20,114 bases of DNA from an uncultured Blautia sp. (GCA_946538475.1 CAMNGN010000015.1:1-20114), one strand, 5' to 3'. Counted from the first letter of the stretch, positions 7,841-15,458 are shown. The notes: generated by a model not told the origin, from the sequence alone. A program made the numbers and translations.

Positions 7841-7849
7841 ATAATACCA
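7841..7849 (-). promoter_or_regulatory. Predicted extended -10 promoter of fhs
   Basis: On the minus strand TGG directly precedes TATTAT (7841-7846), forming an extended -10 about 48 bases before the fhs start codon. No convincing -35 is seen at 16-18 bases, which fits an extended -10 promoter. It is the only clear candidate promoter for the genes from fhs to the precorrin-2 dehydrogenase. Confidence 0.5.
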
Positions 7850-7925
7850 CAGAGTTTGCGGAAAAGCCATACGGTTTTTACAGAAGCTTGTGCTTGTCCT
7901 CCTGTTTATCAAAATTGTAACATTA

Positions 7926-7954
7926 TTGAGCGGAATGTTTCATAATTCTATGAT
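7926..7954 (+). promoter_or_regulatory. Predicted promoter of the aldo/keto reductase gene
   Basis: TTGAGC (7926-7931) and TATGAT (7949-7954) are spaced by 17 bases, giving a start near 7961 and a leader of about 65 bases. The promoter diverges from the fhs promoter about 80 bases away, in the 231-base gap between the two genes. The rest of that gap holds no other gene that I can support. Confidence 0.6.
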
Positions 7955-7979
7955 AGAATAAACAAATGAATTTTGGGAT

Positions 7980-7997
7980 ACGCAGTCTTTCCTGCGT
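7980..7997 (+). other. Small hairpin in the aldo/keto reductase leader
   Basis: ACGCAG (7980-7985) pairs perfectly with CTGCGT (7992-7997) around a 6-base loop, 13 bases before the ribosome binding site (8011-8016). It lacks a T-run, so it is not a terminator. It may simply stabilise the leader or be chance. Confidence 0.3.
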
Positions 7998-8024
7998 CAG
8001 CCATACACCGGGAGGGATTTAGTA

Positions 8025-8852
8025 TTGAAACAAACCACTTTTTTGAACAATGACATCACCATGCCGCTTCTTGGGCTGGGAGTTTATAATATCAATGACG
8101 AACGCTCTGCAGTGACTGCCATAAATTCCGCTGTCACTGCAGGCTACCGAATGATCGACACCGCGCCGGTGTTCAAAAACGAAGAAGTCATCGGGCGTGC
8201 CATCTCCCGCTGCTGGGTACCCAGGAGGGATCTTTTTATCATCTCGAAGGTATGGAATACCGCTCAACGCCTCGGCGATACTGCCGGTGCATTTGAGCGG
8301 AGCCTTGAGCGCCTTCAGCTTGACTATGTGGACCTTTTCCTGATCCAGTGGCCCGTGCCCGGCTGTTATGCCGCGACATGGCAGACATTGGAAAAGCTTT
8401 TGGCCGCCGGAAAGACAAGGGCCATAGGCGTCAGCAATTTTGGCATCCGCCATCTGGAAGCGCTCCGCAAAGTATCAGGCATCGTTCCTGCTGTCAACCA
8501 GATAGAGTGCCATCCGCTGAACGTCGAGAACGAACTGATCGAGTACTGCAAAGATAACGATATCGTCGTGCAGGCTTATGCACCGCTGGCCCGCGGCGCC
8601 GTGCTCGACGAGGATATCATCTGCGTGATCGCCACAAAGTACGCAAAGACACCGGCACAGATCGCACTCCGCTGGGCCCTGCAAAAGGGTCTGTCCGTGA
8701 TCCCCAAGTCCGTGTCGCCCGACCGCATCCATACCAACGCCGATATCTTTGATTTTGAGATCGAGGAGGAGGATATGGCGATCATCGAGACGATGAATCA
8801 GCACCGGCACTTTGTGGAGAAGCCGGAGGATCTGAGGGATATACCGTTCTGA
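8025..8852 (+). CDS. Aldo/keto reductase with a substituted catalytic tetrad
   Basis: The 275-residue protein aligns along its length with small bacterial aldo/keto reductases (TIM barrel, NADPH): MPLLGLGVYNI (13-23), IDTAPVF (44-50), LDYVDLFLIQWP (99-110), AIGVSNF and the C-terminal IPKSVSPDRI NADPH-binding segment. The usual tetrad is Asp-Tyr-Lys-His. Here D45 and K75 are kept, but the Tyr position is F50 and the His position is Q108, both at the expected spacing. Tyr is the general acid, so ordinary carbonyl reduction may be lost or changed. The start is TTG at 8025, 8 bases after GGAGGG (8011-8016). Its own promoter diverges from fhs. The TGA stop touches the palindromic element at 8851-8955. 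Substrate unknown. Confidence 0.92.
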   Translation: MKQTTFLNNDITMPLLGLGVYNINDERSAVTAINSAVTAGYRMIDTAPVFKNEEVIGRAISRCWVPRRDLFIISKVWNTAQRLGDTAGAFERSLERLQLDYVDLFLIQWPVPGCYAATWQTLEKLLAAGKTRAIGVSNFGIRHLEALRKVSGIVPAVNQIECHPLNVENELIEYCKDNDIVVQAYAPLARGAVLDEDIICVIATKYAKTPAQIALRWALQKGLSVIPKSVSPDRIHTNADIFDFEIEEEDMAIIETMNQHRHFVEKPEDLRDIPF

Positions 8853-8955
8853 AAACACAGGGGGACGGTCCTTTTGTGTTCGCACTTAGGGGATGTGCAC
8901 TATGTGCGCCTCCCACCTAAGTGCGAACACAAAAGGACCGTCCCCCTGTGTTTTC
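8851..8955. repeat. Nested inverted-repeat element, copy 2 (REP/BIME-like)
   Basis: Perfect 40-base inverted arms occupy 8851-8890 and 8916-8955. A small offset hairpin lies in the centre (8895-8900 with 8904-8909, one G-T pair). The 27-base core at 8854-8880, inverted at 8926-8952, is identical to the core of copy 1 at 24-50. The inner arm extension (8881-8890) and centre are unrelated to copy 1. The element begins on the last two bases of the aldo/keto reductase stop codon and ends 6 bases before the gpsA stop, filling the convergent gap. A T-rich run (8951-8959) ends the right arm, so on the plus strand it could act as a terminator. Confidence 0.87.
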
Positions 8956-8961
8956 TTTTAT

Positions 8962-9969
8962 TCACCAAGGCAGCATCGGTGCCTCCACCTTTTTATCTCT
9001 TATCATCAGATCCCGCACCGCCTCATCGGCCGGTTTCCCTTCAAAAAGAACTTTATTGATCTCGGCCACGATCGGCATCTCCACCTCGTACTTCTCTGAA
9101 AGCTGCAGAGCTGCCTTAGCGGAATACACGCCTTCCACCACCATCTTCACTTCTTTCATGGCCGCTTCCATCGTATATCCCTGACCGATCAGGAAACCTG
9201 CTTTGCGGTTACGGCTGTGGACACTGGCACAGGTGACGATCAGGTCTCCTATTCCGGACAGTCCGTAAAATGTCTCCTGCCGTGCACCCATTTTGGTGCC
9301 GAGCCTTGCGATCTCGGCGATCCCTCTTGTGATCAGCGCCGCTTTTGTATTGTCTCCATACCCGAGACCGTCGGCGGTTCCTGCAGCGAGGGCGATAACG
9401 TTTTTAAGTGAGCCGCCAAGCTCCACACCGAGCATGTCCGGTGTTGTATACACACGGAAAACAGGGCTCATAAAGATTCCCTGCAGATACTCCGCTGTGC
9501 TGCGCTCTTTGGAGCTCACCACACAGGTGGTCGGAATTCCCCTGCCGACCTCCTCGGCGTGACTCGGGCCCGACAGCACCGAAACATCCGCCTGCGGGAT
9601 CTCCTCCTCGATGATCTCGCTCAGCGTCATCAGTGTGGTCTCTTCTATTCCTTTTGCCACATTGACGATCTTCTGCCCCTCCCGCACATACTCTCTCATA
9701 CTCTTTGCCGTATTTCTGGTAAAAGGAGAAGGCACCGCAAGGATCACTGCGTCCGGATCCTTAAGGCTTCCCTCGAGATCAGAAGTGACACTTATCGCCG
9801 GGTCGAGCATCACGCCCGGAAGCTTGGAGGCATGTTCTCTCTTTTCATTCAGCATGTCCACTTCATCCTGCAGACACGACCAAAGAACGACCTCATGGCC
9901 GTTCTGATGCAGCAGGACAGCCAGGGCGGTTCCCCAGCTTCCTGCTCCCATAATACTGATTTTTGCCAT
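8962..9969 (-). CDS. gpsA: Glycerol-3-phosphate dehydrogenase [NAD(P)+]
   Basis: The 335-residue cytosolic enzyme reduces dihydroxyacetone phosphate to sn-glycerol-3-phosphate. The nucleotide loop GAGSWG (8-13) opens the Rossmann domain. VSVLSGPSHAEEVGRGIPT and the substrate-domain GGSLKNVIALAAGTADGLGYGDNTKAALITRG region, with its catalytic-type Lys, are typical of GpsA, as is the length. The ATG lies 6 bases after GGAGGG and 15 bases after the plsY stop. It is the last gene of the DUF512-der-plsY-gpsA operon and provides the PlsY substrate. Its 3' end faces the aldo/keto reductase gene across the palindromic element. Confidence 0.97.
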   Translation of the reverse strand: MAKISIMGAGSWGTALAVLLHQNGHEVVLWSCLQDEVDMLNEKREHASKLPGVMLDPAISVTSDLEGSLKDPDAVILAVPSPFTRNTAKSMREYVREGQKIVNVAKGIEETTLMTLSEIIEEEIPQADVSVLSGPSHAEEVGRGIPTTCVVSSKERSTAEYLQGIFMSPVFRVYTTPDMLGVELGGSLKNVIALAAGTADGLGYGDNTKAALITRGIAEIARLGTKMGARQETFYGLSGIGDLIVTCASVHSRNRKAGFLIGQGYTMEAAMKEVKMVVEGVYSAKAALQLSEKYEVEMPIVAEINKVLFEGKPADEAVRDLMIRDKKVEAPMLPW

Positions 9970-9984
9970 TTTCAGCCCTCCGCT

Positions 9985-10626
9985 TTACTTGTGTGAGCCA
10001 AGTGAGATCTTGCTTTCCGTCCCGTTCATCAGACGCACGATGTTCTGTCTGTGACGATAGAAAGTCAGCACCGTCAGGGCTCCGAACACAATGTACATTT
10101 CGGTCAGGTACTTCTGCGGCATGTGATAAAAGCCCATCTGTCCGAATATGATCATGGAAATAAGCGCTGTGGTATAGGCGCACAGCGAGGCCAGAGACAC
10201 ATATTTTGTCAGCACGACCAGCCCAATAAAGACGATCAGCGCCGCGATCACCACACGCCAGTCGATCATAATGCAAAGCCCCAGTGTGGAGGCTACACCT
10301 TTTCCGCCCTTAAATCCCAGGAAAAACGGGAAGTTATGGCCAAGGATAACGCCGGCACCGGCATACATTCGCAGCAGCCTTACAGCCTCCGGATTTTTGC
10401 CTCCGAACAGACCGCTTACGATGACGGCCGCAACCACACATTTCAGCACATCGATCAGCAGGGTGATCAATCCGGCCTTGACGCCGTACACCCTGAGCGC
10501 ATTGGTGGAGCCTGCGTTTCCGCTTCCGTGCTTTCTGATATCATCATGATGGAATTTTCCGACAAGATACCCGGTCTGGATCAGGCCGAACACATATCCG
10601 ATCACGAGACAAGCAATACGTTCCAT
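9985..10626 (-). CDS. plsY: Acyl-phosphate--glycerol-3-phosphate acyltransferase
   Basis: The 213-residue integral membrane protein transfers an acyl group from acyl-phosphate to glycerol-3-phosphate, the first step of phospholipid synthesis. The three PlsY motifs are present: the loop around HGSGNAGSTNALRVYG (33-48), GHNFPFFLGFKGGKGVAS (about 95-112), and a third region near YVSLASL followed by YRHRQNIVRL near the C-terminus. About five hydrophobic segments are visible. The start lies 1 base after the der stop, so its ribosome binding site (AGAGGAGAG) sits inside the der 3' end and translation is probably coupled. A spacing of about 12 bases is somewhat long. GpsA follows directly. Confidence 0.96.
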   Translation of the reverse strand: MERIACLVIGYVFGLIQTGYLVGKFHHDDIRKHGSGNAGSTNALRVYGVKAGLITLLIDVLKCVVAAVIVSGLFGGKNPEAVRLLRMYAGAGVILGHNFPFFLGFKGGKGVASTLGLCIMIDWRVVIAALIVFIGLVVLTKYVSLASLCAYTTALISMIIFGQMGFYHMPQKYLTEMYIVFGALTVLTFYRHRQNIVRLMNGTESKISLGSHK

Positions 10627-10627
10627 T

Positions 10628-11953
10628 TCAGTTTTTCTCTCCTCTCTCTCTGATAAAGAATTTCAGCGAAGTCCCCTCGAACCCGAAAGCATCGCGGATG
10701 CGGTTTTCCAGATAACGGACATAGGAAAAATGCATCAGTTCCTTATCATTGACAAACACCACAAACGTCGGCGGCTTAACACCCACCTGCGTCATGTAAT
10801 AGATCTTCAGCCGTTTTCCCTTATCGGAGGGCGGCTGCTGCATGGCTACCGCTTCCGAGAGGATCTCGTTCAGCACACCTGTCTGCACGCGAAGCGTCTG
10901 GTTTTCGATCACCTGATCGATCGCCTCAAAAAGCTTAGGCAGTCTCTGCCCCGTTTTTGCGGAGATAAACAGGATCTTTGCATAGGGCATAAACGAAAGT
11001 ACTTCGCGGATCCTGTTTGTATGCTGATAGATGGTCTTATCGTTCTTCTCTATCGCATCCCACTTATTGACCGCGATGATCACGCCTTTTCCTCTGTCAT
11101 GCGCGATTCCCGCGATCTTGGCATCCTGCTCCGTGACGCCTTCGGTGGCATCGATCATGATCACGACTATGCCGGCACGCTCCACCGCCGAGACGGTACG
11201 GATCACACTGAAACGCTCGATATCTTCGGTGACTTTGCCTTTACGCCTGAGTCCTGCGGTATCGATAAGGATGTAGTCTTTGCCCTGCACGCGGACCCGC
11301 GTGTCGACCGCGTCCCTTGTGGTTCCCGCTATATCCGAAACAATGACACGTTCCTCGCCCAGGATCTTATTGATCAGAGAAGACTTGCCCACATTCGGCT
11401 TGCCGACGATGGCGATGCGCGGCGTATCGTCCTCTTTCTCTTCCCCGGTATCCTCCGGAAAATAGCCGATGACCACATCCAGCATATCTCCCAGGCCGAG
11501 CATGTTGGCGGAGGAGATCGCGTACGGTTCGCCTATCCCCAGATTGTAGAATTCGTAGACGTCCATCTGAAATTTTGCCATGGAGTCCACCTTGTTCACG
11601 ACAAGGACCACAGGCTTTCCGCTTCTGCGCAGCATATCCGCCACCTTGGAATCGGAATCGACAAGTCCCTGACGCACATCGGTCATAAAAATGATGACAT
11701 CCGCCGTATCGATCGCGATCTGTGCCTGTTCACGCATGCGCGAAAGGATAATGTCACCGCTGTCTGGCTCGATTCCTCCTGTATCCACAAGGGTGAAGCT
11801 CTTGTCCAGCCACGTCACGTCCGCATAGATACGATCCCGGGTCACTCCCGGGGTGTCTTTTACAATAGAAATTTTCTGTCCGGCCAGGGCATTGAACAAT
11901 GTGGATTTTCCCACATTAGGCCTGCCCACTATGGCCACTACCGGTCTGCTCAT
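10628..11953 (-). CDS. der: Ribosome-assembly GTPase Der (EngA)
   Basis: The protein has two tandem GTPase domains and a C-terminal KH-like domain, the unique Der layout, acting in 50S ribosome assembly. The first P-loop is GRPNVGKS (10-17), with DTPGVTRD and DTGG switch regions and NKVD. The second is GKPNVGKS (184-191), with DIAGTTRD, DTAGLRRKGK and NKWD. The KH-like part covers roughly residues 355-441. I chose the ATG at 11951-11953 (441 residues), 8 bases after AAGGAG (11962-11967). The frame stays open upstream to a TTG at 11983, but the added residues are not family-like and lack a clear ribosome binding site. The gene overlaps the DUF512 gene by 38 bases in another frame. Confidence 0.97.
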   Translation of the reverse strand: MSRPVVAIVGRPNVGKSTLFNALAGQKISIVKDTPGVTRDRIYADVTWLDKSFTLVDTGGIEPDSGDIILSRMREQAQIAIDTADVIIFMTDVRQGLVDSDSKVADMLRRSGKPVVLVVNKVDSMAKFQMDVYEFYNLGIGEPYAISSANMLGLGDMLDVVIGYFPEDTGEEKEDDTPRIAIVGKPNVGKSSLINKILGEERVIVSDIAGTTRDAVDTRVRVQGKDYILIDTAGLRRKGKVTEDIERFSVIRTVSAVERAGIVVIMIDATEGVTEQDAKIAGIAHDRGKGVIIAVNKWDAIEKNDKTIYQHTNRIREVLSFMPYAKILFISAKTGQRLPKLFEAIDQVIENQTLRVQTGVLNEILSEAVAMQQPPSDKGKRLKIYYMTQVGVKPPTFVVFVNDKELMHFSYVRYLENRIRDAFGFEGTSLKFFIRERGEKN

Positions 11954-13310
11954 ACATCTGTCTCCTTTTCTTCGGTCCCTCAAAGCGCATTCCCAGCACC
12001 GCTTTTACCAGATCGGCACCGTCGCTCTGCACCACCACTATCCCGGCGTGCAGCTCCTGCTCTATTTGGGACACGGTTATATCATCCAAAAAAACTTCTT
12101 CTCCCTCTCTCAGCATACTGCAGGGAAGGAAGAGAAAATCTCCGTTAAAGCCGGTTTTAAGCTGTTCGATCAGATCCTGTCCGGTGATCAGGCCGGAGAC
12201 CGTGATCCTTTCTCCGAAAAAGCGATTGACGATTTCTCTGACCTCTATATTCACATTGGGGAATTTTCTCTTCACGGCTTCCATATGTTTCCGCAAAAAC
12301 GGAGCGGCCAGAAGCCCTGTCGCGATCGTCCCCGAGACGGTTCTGTCGTCTCCTGTCAATTGATCCAGATAATCATTGACCTCCGTATCCAGAAGTCTGA
12401 GCATACCCACGCCGTTTTCCAGCTGAAGGTAGCCGTCATATCTGTCTTCCTCCGGAAGCTCTTCGCCGGCAAGGATATACCACTCATCCGAAGCATGCAC
12501 AAAATGTATTCCATGCCTCTCCATCATGACGTTCTGCCATCTGTGCACGGTCGCAAGAACTTCGCGCGCTTCTTCTGCAGTGAACGGTTCCAGAGGACAC
12601 AGCCCTTCTCTGTATTTTGTCAGGCCGACCGGGACGATCGACACGCTCTGCAGCACAGGTGCATATTCGGAAAGCTTATCGATGCTGAACTCCAGCTCTG
12701 CGCCATCGTTATAGCCCTTGCAGAGAACGATCTGCCCGTTCATTATTATGCCGGCATCGCGGAACCGCTTAGCTTTTTCCAGTGCTGCTCCGGCAAAACG
12801 ATTGTGGAGCATTTTGCAGCGCAGCTCCGGGTTCATCGTCTGAAAAGAGATATTGATCGGTTCCATGCGATACCGGATGATGCGCTCCACATCGTGGTCG
12901 CTCATGTTGGTAAGTGTGACGTAATTACCCTGCAGGAAAGACAGCCGGGAATCGTCGTCCTTAAAATACAGTGTCTCACGCATACCCGGAGGCATCTGAT
13001 CGATAAAGCAGAAAATACATTTGTTGGAGCAGGACCGATAATCATCCATCAGCCCGTTCTCGAACTCGATCCCCAGATCCTCATCATATTCTTTTTCGAC
13101 TTCCAGCTCCCAGATCTCCCCATCCGCTTTTTCTACGATCAGGTCGACCATCTCGTCATTCATCAGATAACGGTAATCAAAAACATCTTCAGGTTCTTTT
13201 CCGTTTACCGATATCAGTCTGTCGCCGGCCGCAAGTTCAAGTTCTTCACCGATGCTCCCGGGTTCGACCCGCGAGATCACATGTGTATGGTTTTTTTTAT
13301 GCTTCGGCAT
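11916..13310 (-). CDS. PDZ / radical-SAM-like / DUF512 domain protein
   Basis: This 464-residue protein has an N-terminal PDZ-like segment (about residues 4-60, with VISRVEPGSIGEELELAAGD) and a cysteine motif CX3CX2C within SCSNKCIFCFIDQMPPGM. A TIM-barrel-like middle region contains INISFQTMNPELR, and the C-terminal domain is DUF512. The cysteine spacing is that of radical SAM proteins, but the function of this family is not established. The start is the ATG at 13308-13310, 7 bases after AGGTGG (13318-13323). A longer open frame to 13361 would begin upstream of the predicted -10 and is rejected. The last 13 residues are encoded in the overlap with der, beyond the conserved domain. It is first in the operon with der, plsY and gpsA. 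Confidence 0.88.
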   Translation of the reverse strand: MPKHKKNHTHVISRVEPGSIGEELELAAGDRLISVNGKEPEDVFDYRYLMNDEMVDLIVEKADGEIWELEVEKEYDEDLGIEFENGLMDDYRSCSNKCIFCFIDQMPPGMRETLYFKDDDSRLSFLQGNYVTLTNMSDHDVERIIRYRMEPINISFQTMNPELRCKMLHNRFAGAALEKAKRFRDAGIIMNGQIVLCKGYNDGAELEFSIDKLSEYAPVLQSVSIVPVGLTKYREGLCPLEPFTAEEAREVLATVHRWQNVMMERHGIHFVHASDEWYILAGEELPEEDRYDGYLQLENGVGMLRLLDTEVNDYLDQLTGDDRTVSGTIATGLLAAPFLRKHMEAVKRKFPNVNIEVREIVNRFFGERITVSGLITGQDLIEQLKTGFNGDFLFLPCSMLREGEEVFLDDITVSQIEQELHAGIVVVQSDGADLVKAVLGMRFEGPKKRRQMYEQTGSGHSGQA

Positions 13311-13345
13311 AGTCAAACCACCTCTCATCACAGATTGTGATACCC

Positions 13346-13374
13346 ATAATACCAACAACACCGATAAAAATCAA
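13346..13374 (-). promoter_or_regulatory. Predicted promoter of the DUF512-der-plsY-gpsA operon
   Basis: On the minus strand TTGATT (13369-13374) lies 17 bases from TATTAT (13346-13351), and TGG directly precedes the -10 as an extended element. The start would be near 13339, about 30 bases before the chosen DUF512 ATG, which excludes the longer open frame beginning at 13361. Confidence 0.7.
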
Positions 13375-13406
13375 TATTATTTGGTATGTCAATCATGTAC
13401 AAACCC

Positions 13407-13435
13407 TTGCCCCACAGGACATTTTCTAATATAAT
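13407..13435 (+). promoter_or_regulatory. Predicted promoter of rfbA-rfbB-rfbD
   Basis: TTGCCC (13407-13412) and a consensus TATAAT (13430-13435) are separated by 17 bases. The transcript would start near 13442, with AAAAGGAG seven bases before the rfbA ATG. It is divergent from the DUF512 promoter within the same 167-base gap. Confidence 0.7.
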
Positions 13436-13477
13436 GACAGTTAAGTATGGATAAAAATAAACGAAAAGGAGTCGATT

Positions 13478-14374
13478 ATGAAAGGAATCATTCTTGCAGG
13501 CGGGTCAGGCACACGTCTGTATCCACTTACGATGGTCACATCAAAGCAGCTTCTTCCTATTTATGATAAGCCGATGATCTATTATCCGATGTCTGTCCTT
13601 ATGAATGCCGGCATCCGCGATATCCTGATCATCTCCACACCGCAGGATACCCCAAGGTTCCGCGAACTGCTGGGCGACGGCACCCAGTTCGGTGTAAAGC
13701 TTTCCTACGAAGTCCAGCCGAGCCCGGACGGACTTGCTCAGGCATTTATTATCGGAAAGGAATTTATCGGAGACGACTGCGTCGCGATGGTCCTGGGAGA
13801 CAATATATTTGCGGGCCACGGGCTCAGAAAAAGGCTCAAAGCCGCCGTAGAGAACGCCGAGACAGGCAAAGGCGCCACTGTGTTCGGATATTATGTGGAC
13901 GATCCCGAGCGTTTCGGCATCGTCGAGTTCGATCAGGAGGGAAAAGCCATTTCCATCGAAGAAAAGCCGGCTAAGCCCAAGAGCAATTATTGCGTCACAG
14001 GTCTTTACTTTTATGACAATCGTGTAGTACAATATGCCGAAAACCTCAAGCCCAGCGCAAGAGGCGAGCTCGAGATCACAGACCTCAACCGCATCTACCT
14101 GGACAGCGGGGAATTAAATGTGGAGCTTCTCGGACAGGGCTTTACCTGGCTCGATACCGGCACACACGAAAGCCTTGTCGAAGCAACCAACTTTGTAAAG
14201 ACGATGGAGGACCACCAGCACAGAAAGATCGCCTGCCTGGAAGAGATCGCCTATCTGAACGGCTGGATCTCCCGGGAGGAAGTACTCGAAGTATATGAAG
14301 TGCTCAAAAAGAACCAGTACGGTCAGTACCTCAAGGACGTTCTGGACGGCAAGTATCTGGATACGCTTCATTGA
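13478..14374 (+). CDS. rfbA: Glucose-1-phosphate thymidylyltransferase
   Basis: The 298-residue enzyme makes dTDP-glucose from dTTP and glucose-1-phosphate, the first step to dTDP-rhamnose. The nucleotidyltransferase signature LAGGSGTRLYPLT (6-18) is followed by SKQLLPIYDKPMIYYP (22-37). VLGDNIF carries the metal-binding Asp, and TWLDTGTHESL is a typical late motif. Its length is the usual 290-300. A clear AAGGAG precedes the ATG. It is the first of three co-directional genes; rfbB starts 64 bases later with no terminator between. The product is cytosolic, and feedback control by dTDP-rhamnose is a family property. Confidence 0.97.
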   Translation: MKGIILAGGSGTRLYPLTMVTSKQLLPIYDKPMIYYPMSVLMNAGIRDILIISTPQDTPRFRELLGDGTQFGVKLSYEVQPSPDGLAQAFIIGKEFIGDDCVAMVLGDNIFAGHGLRKRLKAAVENAETGKGATVFGYYVDDPERFGIVEFDQEGKAISIEEKPAKPKSNYCVTGLYFYDNRVVQYAENLKPSARGELEITDLNRIYLDSGELNVELLGQGFTWLDTGTHESLVEATNFVKTMEDHQHRKIACLEEIAYLNGWISREEVLEVYEVLKKNQYGQYLKDVLDGKYLDTLH

Positions 14375-14438
14375 TGATCGGGCGGTACACGTCAAAAACC
14401 GACCTGCCGCTTTAAATAATTTAGAAGGAGACATAGAA

Positions 14439-15458
14439 ATGACCATTATCGTTACCGGAGGTGCCGGATTTATCGGCAGCAACTTTATTTTTCACATGCT
14501 CGGCAAATATCCCGATTATCGGATCGTCTGCCTGGATTGCCTCACCTATGCGGGAAATCTTTCGACTCTCGCCCCTGTGATGGACAATCCCAATTTCCGC
14601 TTTGTAAAGGAAAGCATCACCGACAGAGAAGCCGTCTACAAACTGTTTGAAGAAGAAAAACCGGATATCGTCGTCAATTTTGCTGCGGAAAGCCATGTGG
14701 ACCGCTCCATCGAAAATCCCGAGGTTTTCCTTGATACCAACATCAAAGGTACTGCCGTACTCATGGATGCCTGCCGCAAATATGGCATTCAGAGATATCA
14801 TCAGGTTTCTACCGACGAAGTTTACGGCGATCTTCCGCTCGACCGTCCGGATCTCTTCTTCACCGAGGAGACCCCCATCCACACCAGCAGCCCGTACAGT
14901 TCTTCGAAAGCAGGCGCCGACCTTCTGGTCCTTGCCTATCATCGTACCTATGGACTTCCTGTCACCATCAGCCGCTGCTCCAACAACTATGGTCCGTACC
15001 ATTTCCCGGAGAAGCTTATCCCGCTGATGATCGCCAACGCGCTGAACGACAAGCCGCTCCCGGTCTACGGAAAAGGTGAGAATGTCCGCGACTGGCTCTA
15101 TGTGGAGGACCACTGCAAAGCGATCGATCTGATCATCCATAAAGGCAGAGTCGGCGAAGTTTACAACATCGGCGGCCATAACGAGATGAAGAACATCGAT
15201 ATCGTCAAGATCATCTGCAAGGAACTCGGCAAGCCTGAGAGCCTCATCACATATGTGACGGACCGCAAAGGACATGATATGCGTTACGCCATCGACCCCA
15301 CGAAGATCCACAATGAGCTCGGCTGGCTGCCCGAGACCAAATTTGCAGACGGTATCAAAAAGACCATCAAGTGGTACCTGGACAACAAAGAATGGTGGGA
15401 AACCATCATCTCCGGAGAATATCAGAATTATTACGAGAAAATGTACGGAAATCGCTAA
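14439..15458 (+). CDS. rfbB: dTDP-glucose 4,6-dehydratase
   Basis: The 339-residue extended SDR enzyme converts dTDP-glucose to dTDP-4-keto-6-deoxyglucose. The NAD loop is GGAGFIG (7-13). The catalytic set T125-D126-E127 and Y153/K157 (YSSSK) is intact, as are NFAAESHVDRS (80-90) and RCSNNYGPYHFPEKLIP. I start at the ATG at 14439, 8 bases after AGAAGGAG. The frame is open upstream to 14295, but that extension overlaps the rfbA end, is unlike the family and has no ribosome binding site. rfbD follows after 12 bases. Confidence 0.97.
   Translation: MTIIVTGGAGFIGSNFIFHMLGKYPDYRIVCLDCLTYAGNLSTLAPVMDNPNFRFVKESITDREAVYKLFEEEKPDIVVNFAAESHVDRSIENPEVFLDTNIKGTAVLMDACRKYGIQRYHQVSTDEVYGDLPLDRPDLFFTEETPIHTSSPYSSSKAGADLLVLAYHRTYGLPVTISRCSNNYGPYHFPEKLIPLMIANALNDKPLPVYGKGENVRDWLYVEDHCKAIDLIIHKGRVGEVYNIGGHNEMKNIDIVKIICKELGKPESLITYVTDRKGHDMRYAIDPTKIHNELGWLPETKFADGIKKTIKWYLDNKEWWETIISGEYQNYYEKMYGNR

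Noticed and set aside
7966..8022. An 18-codon leader peptide before the aldo/keto reductase
   Set aside because: There is no ribosome binding site before its ATG and no run of a regulatory amino acid; chance is a better explanation.
14..8955. The repeated palindromes as a CRISPR array or attachment-site pair
   Set aside because: Only two copies 8.8 kb apart, no spacer array, no cas or integrase gene, and the intervening genes are ordinary core genes.
8874..9184. Short plus-strand frames starting in copy 2 of the palindrome
   Set aside because: They are translations of the repeat core and of the antisense of gpsA, not plausible proteins.
10730..13340. Long plus-strand open frames opposite der and the DUF512 gene
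   Set aside because: They mirror the reading frames of two conserved proteins and have no start signals or domains of their own.
14295..14438. A longer rfbB start overlapping rfbA
   Set aside because: The added residues are not family-like, and AGAAGGAG 8 bases before the ATG at 14439 marks the real start.
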